Shown here in pieces: positions 57,736 to 64,000 of a stretch of 64,000 nucleotides of DNA. The notes below the pieces were generated by a model. The model did no database searches. It was not told the DNA's origin and was given only the letters and a program-made list of their open reading frames with translations. The translations under genes and the position numbers were made by a program. The number at the start of each line of letters is the position of its first letter. Positions within the stretch are counted from its first letter, which is position 1. The stretch spans positions 992,001 to 1,056,000 of the forward strand of contig NZ_AP025483.1 of assembly GCF_024347455.1 (NCBI RefSeq). Reading direction: 5' to 3'. Source of the DNA: Vibrio echinoideorum. GTDB lineage: Bacteria > Pseudomonadota > Gammaproteobacteria > Enterobacterales > Vibrionaceae.

Positions 57736-57767
57736 GTTCTAGCTTTTACGCTTGAATAGATAAAATG

Positions 57768-57793
57768 AGGGGCCTTAATTAGGCTCCTTTTTT
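57768..57793 (+). terminator. Intrinsic terminator after grxD
   Basis: AGGGGCCT-TAATT-AGGCTCCT, with one G-T pair, then T6, 32 bases past the grxD stop codon. Confidence 0.82.
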
Positions 57794-57825
57794 GTTTGAA
57801 CAATTGACTCGATAAGGAATGAACA

Positions 57826-58455
57826 ATGAACGTAAAACTTCATTATGTACATGACCCAATGTGCAGCTGGTGTTGGGGATACAAGCCAACGCTAGAGTTG
57901 TTAAAACAACAATTACCAGCAAGTATTGAGTTTAACTATGTTGTTGGTGGTTTAGCTCCAGATTCAGACGAGCCGATGTCTGAAGAAATGAAAGGTAAGC
58001 TTCAAGCTATCTGGAAGCAGATCGAAGCAAAGCTAGGTACTGAGTTCAACCATGAATTTTGGACCGAGTGTCAGCCTGTTCGCAGTACTTATCCTGCATG
58101 TCGCGCTGTGATAGCCGCTGGTTTTCAAGATCACTATGAAGCGATGCTTGAAGCGATTCAACATGCATATTACCTTCGTGCGATGTTGCCACATAGCCAA
58201 GAGACTCATTTGCAGTTAGCTGAAGAGTTAGGTATGAACGTACAACAATTTGAAAATGACCTTTCTAGCAAATTATTGGAAAGTGAATTAGATGACCAGT
58301 TAGGCTTTAAAGAAGCAATTGGTGTGCACTCTTACCCGACTTTAATGCTTGAGGTCAATGGCATCTTCACTGAAGTCGAGCTCGATTACCAGTCGACTGA
58401 AGCGACATTACACTCAGTTCGAAATGTCTTAGAGGCGAGCTTAACGCAAGGTTAA
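57826..58455 (+). CDS. DsbA-family thioredoxin-fold protein (FrnE-like)
   Basis: A 209-aa cytoplasmic member of the DsbA/FrnE superfamily. There is no signal peptide. The N-terminal strand leads directly into HDPMCSWCWGYKPT, a CxxC redox centre (CSWC), and the helical insertion typical of DsbA-like folds follows. The conserved cis-Pro loop is HSYPTLML. Such proteins act as disulphide isomerases or glutathione-S-transferase-like oxidoreductases. Substrate unknown. It follows grxD after a terminator. Confidence 0.85.
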   Translation: MNVKLHYVHDPMCSWCWGYKPTLELLKQQLPASIEFNYVVGGLAPDSDEPMSEEMKGKLQAIWKQIEAKLGTEFNHEFWTECQPVRSTYPACRAVIAAGFQDHYEAMLEAIQHAYYLRAMLPHSQETHLQLAEELGMNVQQFENDLSSKLLESELDDQLGFKEAIGVHSYPTLMLEVNGIFTEVELDYQSTEATLHSVRNVLEASLTQG

Positions 58456-58475
58456 TTGCCGCCTTAATACGATCG

Positions 58476-58560
58476 AAAAGGCCGTTATCTCCGTGTCTTA
58501 CTCTAAGTACTTAGTCATCAACTAATTCTTAGTAGTAACCGAGAGATAACGGCCTTTTTT
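58476..58560. terminator. Long-stem bidirectional terminator with branched loop
   Basis: A perfect 16-bp stem AAAAGGCCGTTATCTC / GAGATAACGGCCTTTT encloses 51 bases. These could themselves fold: TTACT pairs with AGTAA around the palindrome CTAAGTACTTAG and a hairpin ACTAA-TTC-TTAGT. It lies between the convergent DsbA-like gene and the antiporter gene. Confidence 0.75.
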
Positions 58561-58640
58561 GTAAGTGCTAATTTTTTAATTGAATATCTATCCAATTGAA
58601 AGCTAGCACTTACTAGCGAACAGATTCTTTAAGTCTTTGA

Positions 58641-59966
58641 CTACAGCGTCATTGCAGCAATCCAACCGAATACAATCAGTGGAATGTTGTAGTGCAAGAA
58701 CGTTGGTACTACGGTTTCCCATACGTGCTCGTGTTGACCATCAGCATTAAGACCCGATGTTGGACCTAATGTTGAGTCAGAAGCCGGAGAACCCGCGTCA
58801 CCTAACGCTGCTGCTGTACCAACTAGTGCGATAGTCGCCATTGGTGAGAAACCAAACGCTGCGGCTAGTGGAACGTAGATAGTCGCAAGGATTGGAATCG
58901 TCGAGAACGAAGAACCAATACCCATTGTTACCAACAGACCAACGATTAGCATAAGCAGAGCCGCTAGAGGTTTATTGTCGCCGATGCTTGTTGAAAGTGC
59001 TTCAACTAGAGACTCAACGCCACCCGTTTGCTTCATTACTGCTGCAAAACCTGCTGCTGCAATCATGATGAAGCCGATCATTGCCATCATGTGAACGCCC
59101 TTAGTGAAGACATCGTGTGTCTCTTTCCAAGCAATCACACCACCGAAGGTAAATACCATGAAGCCAGCGAGTGCACCGATGATCATCGAGCCCGTCGATA
59201 GTTGAACCGTAAGTGCTGCAACAATACCAACACCAGCCACTAGGATGTGCTTCTTGTTGATTTCTTTGAGTTCTGTAGAAACAACAGTATGTGACGTTTC
59301 TTTGTATTGGCGCGGTTTACGATAAGTAAAGAACACCGCCGTAAGAAGACCGAAGATCATACCTGCTGCAGGTAATAACATCGCCATTGGTACTTGGCTT
59401 GCTACAACATTTTCAAGACCGTTGTCATGAAGATTTTTAAGCAGGATGTTGTTTAAGAAGATACCGCCAAAACCGATCGGTAATACCATGTAAGGGGTAA
59501 TCAAACCAAAAGTCAGTACACACGCAACTAGACGGCGGTCTAGGTTCATTTTTGCGAATACGCCAAGTAGAGGTGGGATTAAGATTGGGATGAAGGCGAT
59601 ATGTACAGGAATCACGTTTTGTGAAGACATGGTCACTAAGATCAAAGACGCTAGGATGCCGTATTTAAGACCATTTGATGCCGCACTGTTCTCTTTGCCA
59701 TGAATACGCTTAATAACGCTTTGAGCAAGCAGATCTGTAATACCAGATCGAGAGATAGCAACAGCAAAAGTACCAAGCATTGCATAACTAAGAGCGATAG
59801 TTGCACCGCCACCTAATCCACTTTCGAAAGCCGCTACTGCGTCGTTCACACTCATACCAGAGGCTACGCCACCGATAATTGCACTGAACGTGAGAGCCAC
59901 GACAACGTTTACGCGCATCAATGCTAAAACAAGCATGATGCAAACTGAAATTACAACAGGATTCAT
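58641..59966 (-). CDS. Na+/H+ antiporter family protein (COG2056)
   Basis: A 441-aa inner-membrane transporter with about eleven helices. Motifs include [26 protein letters not shown] sequence at residues ~50-72, [40 protein letters not shown] and [19 protein letters not shown]. It belongs to the NhaC-related COG2056 family annotated as sodium/proton antiporters. Some members (YuiF-like) are predicted amino acid transporters, so substrate is uncertain. It lies 64 bp downstream of rnt on the same strand. Confidence 0.85.
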   Translation of the reverse strand: MNPVVISVCIMLVLALMRVNVVVALTFSAIIGGVASGMSVNDAVAAFESGLGGGATIALSYAMLGTFAVAISRSGITDLLAQSVIKRIHGKENSAASNGLKYGILASLILVTMSSQNVIPVHIAFIPILIPPLLGVFAKMNLDRRLVACVLTFGLITPYMVLPIGFGGIFLNNILLKNLHDNGLENVVASQVPMAMLLPAAGMIFGLLTAVFFTYRKPRQYKETSHTVVSTELKEINKKHILVAGVGIVAALTVQLSTGSMIIGALAGFMVFTFGGVIAWKETHDVFTKGVHMMAMIGFIMIAAAGFAAVMKQTGGVESLVEALSTSIGDNKPLAALLMLIVGLLVTMGIGSSFSTIPILATIYVPLAAAFGFSPMATIALVGTAAALGDAGSPASDSTLGPTSGLNADGQHEHVWETVVPTFLHYNIPLIVFGWIAAMTL

Positions 59967-60030
59967 ATTATTCTCGAGATGTTGTGTTTTTTATGAAGGC
60001 AATACGAGCGAACGTTTACCGACTCTATTT

Positions 60031-60675
60031 TTATTCTTCGTCAACAAGAGGCCAACCACCAAGGGCTTTCCATTTGTTTACTATGCCGCAAAATAACTCT
60101 GTGGTTTTTTGCGTATCATATAAAGCAGAGTGTGCTTCTTTGTTGTCAAATTCCATCCCTGCAGTGCGGCAAGCTTTAGCCAAAACGGTTTGACCGTAGG
60201 CAAGACCACTAAGAGCTGCAGTGTCAAAAGTTGCAAATGGATGGAAAGGGACGCGTTTAAGCTTACAACGCTCACTTGCTGCATTTACGAAGTTTAAATC
60301 GAATGTAGCATTGTGAGCGACCATGATTGCACGACTGCAATCTGAAGCTTTTTGTTCTTTTCTCACTAGCTTGTAGATTTCTTTAAGGGCTTCTTGTTCC
60401 GACACAGCACCACGTAATGGGCTAAATGGGTCTTTAATTCCGTTAAAGTCTAATGCTGCCTGCTCTATATTTGCGCCTTCAAAAGGTTCAATGTGAAAAT
60501 GAAGCGTTGATGCAGGGTGCAGATCTCCGTTCTCATCCATTTTTAATGTAATGGCACAGATCTCTAATAATGCATCGGTTTCTGCGTTAAACCCTGCGGT
60601 TTCCACGTCGATGACCACTGGGAAATAGCCGCGAAAGCGTTTTTTTAGGGTCAGAGCTTCGTTTTCTACAGTCAT
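60031..60675 (-). CDS. rnt: Ribonuclease T
   Basis: A 214-aa DEDDh 3'-5' exoribonuclease that trims tRNA and other stable RNA 3' ends. Exo motifs are [33 protein letters not shown], and [16 protein letters not shown]. The typical N-terminal [18 protein letters not shown] segment marks RNase T rather than DnaQ or Orn. Length is near E. coli Rnt (215 aa). It is divergent from motY and followed by the antiporter gene on the same strand. Confidence 0.95.
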   Translation of the reverse strand: MTVENEALTLKKRFRGYFPVVIDVETAGFNAETDALLEICAITLKMDENGDLHPASTLHFHIEPFEGANIEQAALDFNGIKDPFSPLRGAVSEQEALKEIYKLVRKEQKASDCSRAIMVAHNATFDLNFVNAASERCKLKRVPFHPFATFDTAALSGLAYGQTVLAKACRTAGMEFDNKEAHSALYDTQKTTELFCGIVNKWKALGGWPLVDEE

Positions 60676-60775
60676 GTTAGCCCAAATAAGTGTGATTAGG
60701 GCTGCATTATTGCAGATAATAGCAGTGATAAAAACTAGGGAACGGCAATAATTAGTAAATTAGCTATCCTATTGC

Positions 60776-60790
60776 GGCTTGATATTTGCA
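60776..60790 (+). promoter_or_regulatory. Sigma-54-like GG-N10-GC element upstream of motY
   Basis: GGCTTGATATTTGCA has the invariant GG (60776-60777) and GC (60788-60789) at ten-base spacing and a TTTGCA -12 block. It lies about 75 bp before motY. Several Vibrio flagellar genes use sigma-54, but motY promoters have also been linked to sigma-28, and the -24 block is imperfect. Confidence 0.35.
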
Positions 60791-60863
60791 TATTTAAACT
60801 CGATAGAAATATGCGGCAATTGGCTGCATTGTTAAACGAATTGCTTAAGAGATACTCCACTTT

Positions 60864-61745
60864 ATGAAGAAACAACTCATAACAGGTTCAATGCTATTTT
60901 CGCTACTTATGTCGTCATCGGTATTGGCACAAGAAAAGCGTTACGGAGCATCTCCTCAACAGTCGACATGGGAGATGGTGGCCAATACACCACTCGAATG
61001 TCGTTTAGTTCATCCGATCCCAAATTTCGGTGATGCTGAGTTCTCATCTCGTGCGAGCAAAAAAATCATTTTGGACTTTGAGCTCAAAATGCGTCGCCCA
61101 ATGGGGGCGACACGTAATGTAAGCTTGATCTCTATGCCGCCACCTTGGCGCCCGGGCGAAAGTGCTGATCGTATGACAACCATCAAATTCTTCCAACAAT
61201 TTGACGGCTATGTAGGTGGTCAAACAGCTTGGGGGATCTTGAGCGAACTGGAGAAGGGGCGCTACCCGACATTCAGTTACCAAGAGTGGCAGAGCCGAGA
61301 TCAGCGTATTGCAGTGTCGTTGTCGTCGGTGCTATTCCAAGAGAAGTACAATGTGTTTAGTGACTGTATCGCCAATTTGTTGCCTTACAGCTTTGAAGAT
61401 ATCTCTTTTACTATTTTGCACTACGATCGTAACAGCGATCAGTTGAACAAGTCGTCGCGTAACAGGCTAAGCCAGATTGCTGATTATGTTCGCTACAACC
61501 AAGATATCGATCTTGTGTTAGTGGCAACGTATACCGACTCTGCCGACAGCAAAGGCATTAGTCAGAACCTGTCAGAACGAAGAGCGGAATCGTTAAGAGA
61601 ATACTTTAAGTCATTGGGTTTGCCGGAAGACCGCATTCAAGTGCAAGGCTATGGTAAGCGTCGCCCAATTGCCGACAACAACTCGCCAATTGGTAAAGAC
61701 AAAAACCGACGTGTTGTGATCTCTTTAGGTCGCACGCAGGTTTGA
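60864..61745 (+). CDS. motY: Sodium-driven flagellar motor protein MotY
   Basis: A 293-aa periplasmic T-ring protein of the Na+-driven polar flagellar motor. A Sec signal peptide ([23 protein letters not shown]) is followed by an N-terminal beta-rich domain (about 25-175) that binds the basal body. A C-terminal OmpA-like peptidoglycan-binding domain (about 180-290) carries [19 protein letters not shown] and [12 protein letters not shown]. The protein recruits MotX and PomAB stators in Vibrio. Length matches the known Vibrio proteins. It is divergent from rnt and monocistronic. Confidence 0.95.
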   Translation: MKKQLITGSMLFSLLMSSSVLAQEKRYGASPQQSTWEMVANTPLECRLVHPIPNFGDAEFSSRASKKIILDFELKMRRPMGATRNVSLISMPPPWRPGESADRMTTIKFFQQFDGYVGGQTAWGILSELEKGRYPTFSYQEWQSRDQRIAVSLSSVLFQEKYNVFSDCIANLLPYSFEDISFTILHYDRNSDQLNKSSRNRLSQIADYVRYNQDIDLVLVATYTDSADSKGISQNLSERRAESLREYFKSLGLPEDRIQVQGYGKRRPIADNNSPIGKDKNRRVVISLGRTQV

Positions 61746-61761
61746 GCTGAATAGCTTGTCT

Positions 61762-61797
61762 AGATAAAGATAAAGATAAAGATAAAGATAAAGATAA
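61762..61797. repeat. Short tandem repeat, 6-bp unit AGATAA
   Basis: Six perfect tandem copies of AGATAA, 17 bp past the motY stop and directly before its terminator. Being 6 bp per unit and non-coding, it may vary in copy number. Confidence 0.9.
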
Positions 61798-61828
61798 AAA
61801 TGCCCATCTACGTGACGGGCATTTTTTT
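61797..61828 (+). terminator. Intrinsic terminator after motY
   Basis: AAAATGCCC / GGGCATTTT stem with an 11-nt loop and T8 run, directly after the AGATAA repeat. Confidence 0.85.
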
Positions 61829-61875
61829 TGGATAATATGTCGATTTTGGTCTGATGTGGTTATTCAAGACAACCA

Positions 61876-62310
61876 TTAATTCAAGCGGAAACGCGCAATC
61901 ATTTCACAGTTAGTCGCGGTATCGATTTTTTCCACCATAGAGGCAATTTTAGGGTTTGGATGGCGTTTCATGAAATCGATAAGGGCCTTCTTGCAGCAAC
62001 CAATAGAATCTATAAAGCTGGAGCATTGTGTATTCGGGCACTGCGGAATCAGTGTCAGTACTTTTTCTGAAGCAAGCTGAAGGTACTTGAGTTCATAGTC
62101 AGTATCGCCCGCCCAACGCCAAAACTGTGCGAGATTGTGGCAAGAGATAACCGAAATCAGTAAGCGTTCATCGGCCTGAATATCGGTGCGTTCAGTAATT
62201 TCTTCGCTTAAGTTTAGTGCTTGCTGATAGTGAAGAATACTTCGTACAGGATCGTCGAGCTGCAATGCAGTATCGGCAAGTAACGTGTGTTTTTCCCATT
62301 CGCTAATCAT
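61876..62310 (-). CDS. Hypothetical helical protein, probably Fur-regulated
   Basis: A 144-aa all-helical, soluble-looking protein. Tetratricopeptide-like pairs are visible (HTLLADTALQLDDP, SILHYQQALNLSEEI, and CHNLAQFWRWAGDTDYELKY). Five cysteines cluster late (CPNTQC, SIGCCKKAL, and NCEM). It lies between motY and gloA in an order I associate with Vibrio. A perfect Fur box is 38 bp upstream of the ATG, so it should be iron-repressed. No function can be assigned. TPR-type protein binding is plausible. Confidence 0.7.
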   Translation of the reverse strand: MISEWEKHTLLADTALQLDDPVRSILHYQQALNLSEEITERTDIQADERLLISVISCHNLAQFWRWAGDTDYELKYLQLASEKVLTLIPQCPNTQCSSFIDSIGCCKKALIDFMKRHPNPKIASMVEKIDTATNCEMIARFRLN

Positions 62311-62347
62311 TGTATTACCTCACTAATCAATAGGTGGTTAATTTAAA

Positions 62348-62362
62348 TGATAATCATTATCA
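62348..62362. promoter_or_regulatory. Perfect Fur box upstream of hypothetical 61876-62310
   Basis: TGATAATCATTATCA matches the 7-1-7 Fur consensus at every defined position. It lies in the promoter of the minus-strand hypothetical gene. Confidence 0.9.
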
Positions 62363-62431
62363 TGTAAAGTTTCATCGATGAGATTGTGAATAATACTTAG
62401 TAAAGAATATCCATTATGAATGGATTGATAA

Positions 62432-62462
62432 AAAAGAAGCGAGCATAGTGCTCGCTTCTTTT
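62432..62462 (-). terminator. Intrinsic terminator after gloA
   Basis: A perfect 14-bp stem AAAAGAAGCGAGCA / TGCTCGCTTCTTTT with a 3-nt loop and T residues on the minus strand, about 50 bases past the gloA stop codon. Confidence 0.9.
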
Positions 62463-62514
62463 GTTAATTGGTTTGGCTTTTGCTTTAAAAGCCTAGCATT
62501 GTAGTGGTTAGCAA

Positions 62515-62931
62515 TTAACCTTCTAGTCCTGCACTTGCTTGCTTGTTCTGAATAAGTTCAATCATGTAGCCGTCAGGGTCTTTTACGAATGCGATATGAG
62601 TTGAACCGCCTTTTACTGGGCCAGCTTCACGAGTCACGTTACCGCCAGCGGCTTTAATCGCGTCACACGTTGTGTAGATGTCATCAACACCGATAGCGAC
62701 GTGGCCAAAAGCTGAGCCAAGGTCATATTCAGTCGTACCCCAGTTGTAAGTCAGCTCAATCACTGCACCTTGAGATTCGTCACCAAAGCCAACGAAAGCC
62801 AGTGTGTATTCGTACTCTTTATTTTCGTTCTTACGTAACAGCTGCATGCCCATTACGTTGGTGTAGAACTCAATAGATTTATCTAGATCACCAACTCGTA
62901 GCATGGTGTGTAAAAGACGACCGTTTGACAT
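62515..62931 (-). CDS. gloA: Lactoylglutathione lyase (glyoxalase I)
   Basis: A 138-aa metalloenzyme converting methylglyoxal-glutathione hemithioacetal to lactoylglutathione. Two vicinal-oxygen-chelate modules are seen. Metal ligands fit H8 (RLLHTMLRV), E59 in [11 protein letters not shown]77 in [10 protein letters not shown], and E125 in GYMIELIQ. It has the short, nickel-type loop pattern of bacterial GloA (E. coli 135 aa). It lies between the Fur-linked hypothetical and nth, on the same strand, with its own terminator. Confidence 0.96.
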   Translation of the reverse strand: MSNGRLLHTMLRVGDLDKSIEFYTNVMGMQLLRKNENKEYEYTLAFVGFGDESQGAVIELTYNWGTTEYDLGSAFGHVAIGVDDIYTTCDAIKAAGGNVTREAGPVKGGSTHIAFVKDPDGYMIELIQNKQASAGLEG

Positions 62932-63011
62932 GATTTGCTCCTAGCATTAACTATGTGTACGTTTTTGTAATTCTTGTCTTATACCGCTTAAAAACCGCGG
63001 CGATGTTTAGC

Positions 63012-63070
63012 TTTTAGTTCTTAACTTCTTAACTTCTTAGCTTAGAGCTTAGAGCTTAGGGTTTAGAGTT
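63012..63070. repeat. Short tandem repeats TTCTTAAC and CTTAGAG between nth and gloA
   Basis: Tandem TTCTTAAC-like 8-mers (TTCTTAAC TTCTTAAC TTCTTAGC) are followed by 7-mers CTTAGAG CTTAGAG CTTAGGG. The array ends close to the nth stop codon at 63078. Non-coding. Confidence 0.8.
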
Positions 63071-63077
63071 TATGAGC

Positions 63078-63713
63078 TTAGACGTCTGTTTTTTCCTTGA
63101 ACTCGCACAAATCTTCAATGATACAGCTGCCACAACGCGGTTTACGCGCCACACAGGTGTAACGCCCATGAAGAATAAGCCAATGGTGGACGTCTAGTTT
63201 GAATTCTTTTGGGATGACTTTTAATAGCTTTTGTTCGACATCGTCGACCGTTTTACCCATCGCTAACTTAGTGCGGTTTGATACACGGTAGATGTGAGTA
63301 TCAACGGCAATGGTTGGCCAACCAAAGGCTGTGTTCAATACTACGTTTGCTGTTTTTCGTCCAACACCGGGAAGGGCTTCTAATGCCGCGCGATCTTCCG
63401 GAACTCCACCATTGTGTAGGTCAAGTAGCATACGACACGTTTTAATCGTGTTTTCAGCTTTCGAATTAAACAGGCCGATAGTCTTGATGTACTCTTTTAA
63501 GCCGTCAACGCCTAGGTCGAAGATAGACTGTGGAGTGTTGGCGACTGGGTAAAGCTTATCAGTGGCTTTGTTGACGCTGACATCGGTTGCTTGTGCAGAT
63601 AAGAGCACGGCAATCAGCAACTCGAAAGGGCTATTCCAGTTAAGCTCAGTCTCGGGCTTTGGGTTGTTTTCTCTTAAACGCTCAAGTATTTCTACTCGTT
63701 TTACATTATTCAT
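63078..63713 (-). CDS. nth: Endonuclease III (DNA glycosylase/AP lyase)
   Basis: A 211-aa base-excision repair enzyme removing oxidised pyrimidines. It has a helix-hairpin-helix followed by the catalytic Lys in LPGVGRKTANVVLNTAFG and the catalytic Asp in TIAVDTHIYRVSNR. A C-terminal [4Fe-4S] cluster is bound by Cys in CVARKPRCGSCIIEDLC (C-x6-C-x2-C-x5-C). Length equals E. coli Nth (211 aa). It lies downstream of rnfE, the usual rnf-nth arrangement of gammaproteobacteria. Confidence 0.97.
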   Translation of the reverse strand: MNNVKRVEILERLRENNPKPETELNWNSPFELLIAVLLSAQATDVSVNKATDKLYPVANTPQSIFDLGVDGLKEYIKTIGLFNSKAENTIKTCRMLLDLHNGGVPEDRAALEALPGVGRKTANVVLNTAFGWPTIAVDTHIYRVSNRTKLAMGKTVDDVEQKLLKVIPKEFKLDVHHWLILHGRYTCVARKPRCGSCIIEDLCEFKEKTDV

Positions 63714-63911
63714 AGCGACATTACTTTCAAATAGTTAGGGCTTGAGTATCGTTAACTTGAATTAACTAGTTTCTATATAACAAGTTCGGTAAAACTCAGG
63801 CTTTATCATCGGTTACGCGCTCTTATGAGCGTCATTATTATGTGTACTTGGTCAATCTATATCTGCTGAGCGGTTGAGCTACTCAGCAGGGTTTTAAGTT
63901 ACAGTAACTTA

Positions 63912-64000
63912 TCAGGCATTGGTAACGCGAGCGCGTTCAATGGCTGGTTTTTCTTGCTTTGGCTGTCTAGATTTTACTTGGTTGTCGATGATGTTTTTCA
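63912..64000 (-). CDS. rnfE: RnfE/RsxE electron transport subunit, 3' fragment
   Basis: Only the last 28 codons lie in the window; the gene continues past 64000. The fragment ends KPAIERARVTNA, a basic cytoplasmic tail of the type that closes Vibrio RnfE. RnfE is an integral-membrane subunit of the Na+-pumping ferredoxin:NAD+ oxidoreductase. Identification rests on that tail and on the position directly before nth, as in other gammaproteobacteria, so it is an inference from synteny as much as from sequence. Confidence 0.7.
   Translation of the reverse strand, partial: KNIIDNQVKSRQPKQEKPAIERARVTNA

Overview
This window reads as a chromosomal segment of a marine Vibrio, probably of the Splendidus clade. 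The evidence is a Vibrio-type cold-adapted alkaline phosphatase, the sodium-motor protein MotY, Rnf complex and Na+/H+ antiporter genes, and gene orders typical of Vibrionaceae and enterics (ybaN-apt-dnaX-ybaB-recR; gapA-yeaD with msrB divergent; sppA-ansA; yejK/yejL/yejM; rnt/motY/gloA/nth/rnfE). The species is inferred, not proven.

Layout. 1-7.3 kb: a LysR regulator, the RssB adaptor for RpoS turnover, a small membrane protein, then ybaN (apparent ATT start), apt, dnaX (with an intact -1 frameshift signal), ybaB and recR. 7.3-15.4 kb: aquaporin, two cysteine-cluster proteins, alkaline phosphatase with a possible Pho box, a BCCT transporter, a Vibrio hypothetical, a Fur-box-preceded ChaN lipoprotein and the rRNA methylase RlmA. 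15.6-22.2 kb: a chemoreceptor, yeaD, gapA, msrB, a DUF2989 lipoprotein and yeaC. 22.25-22.49 kb is an unusual degenerate 18-19 bp tandem repeat. 22.5-33.9 kb: ansA, sppA, a gene-free conserved-looking element, fadH under a perfect FadR-like palindrome, ydjA, topB, a DUF3080 lipoprotein, an SDR enzyme and a 41-aa membrane peptide divergent from a deacetylase across a Fur box.

33.9-40.3 kb is the most accessory-looking part. Two copies of tRNA-Ser(UGA), identical over 136 bp and each with its own promoter and terminator, bracket about 6.1 kb. This holds an NsrR-type nitric-oxide sensor, NnrS, a 35-aa CCGGCGG-motif peptide behind a near-consensus NsrR operator, and a second DnaK/DnaJ pair. That DnaK has lost six residues in the lid hinge and that DnaJ lacks the zinc-finger domain. 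A possible transposase relic lies beside the second tRNA.

40.4-50.5 kb: yejM, yejL and yejK, a membrane-tethered Hpt protein, a lipoprotein that also has a C-terminal membrane segment, nhaC, asd and a voltage-gated-type K+ channel with a zinc ribbon. 50.6-58.5 kb: marC, adhE behind a 640-bp leader, a degenerate SDR protein, a hypothetical, sodB, grxD and a DsbA-family protein. 58.6-64 kb: an Na+/H+ antiporter family protein, rnt, motY, a Fur-box-preceded hypothetical, gloA, nth and the 3' end of rnfE.

Most of the window is ordinary core genome with clear intrinsic terminators. Iron (three Fur boxes), nitric oxide (two NsrR sites), fatty acids (FadR) and perhaps phosphate control are visible directly as operators. 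Several intergenic spaces carry short 6-8 bp tandem repeats.
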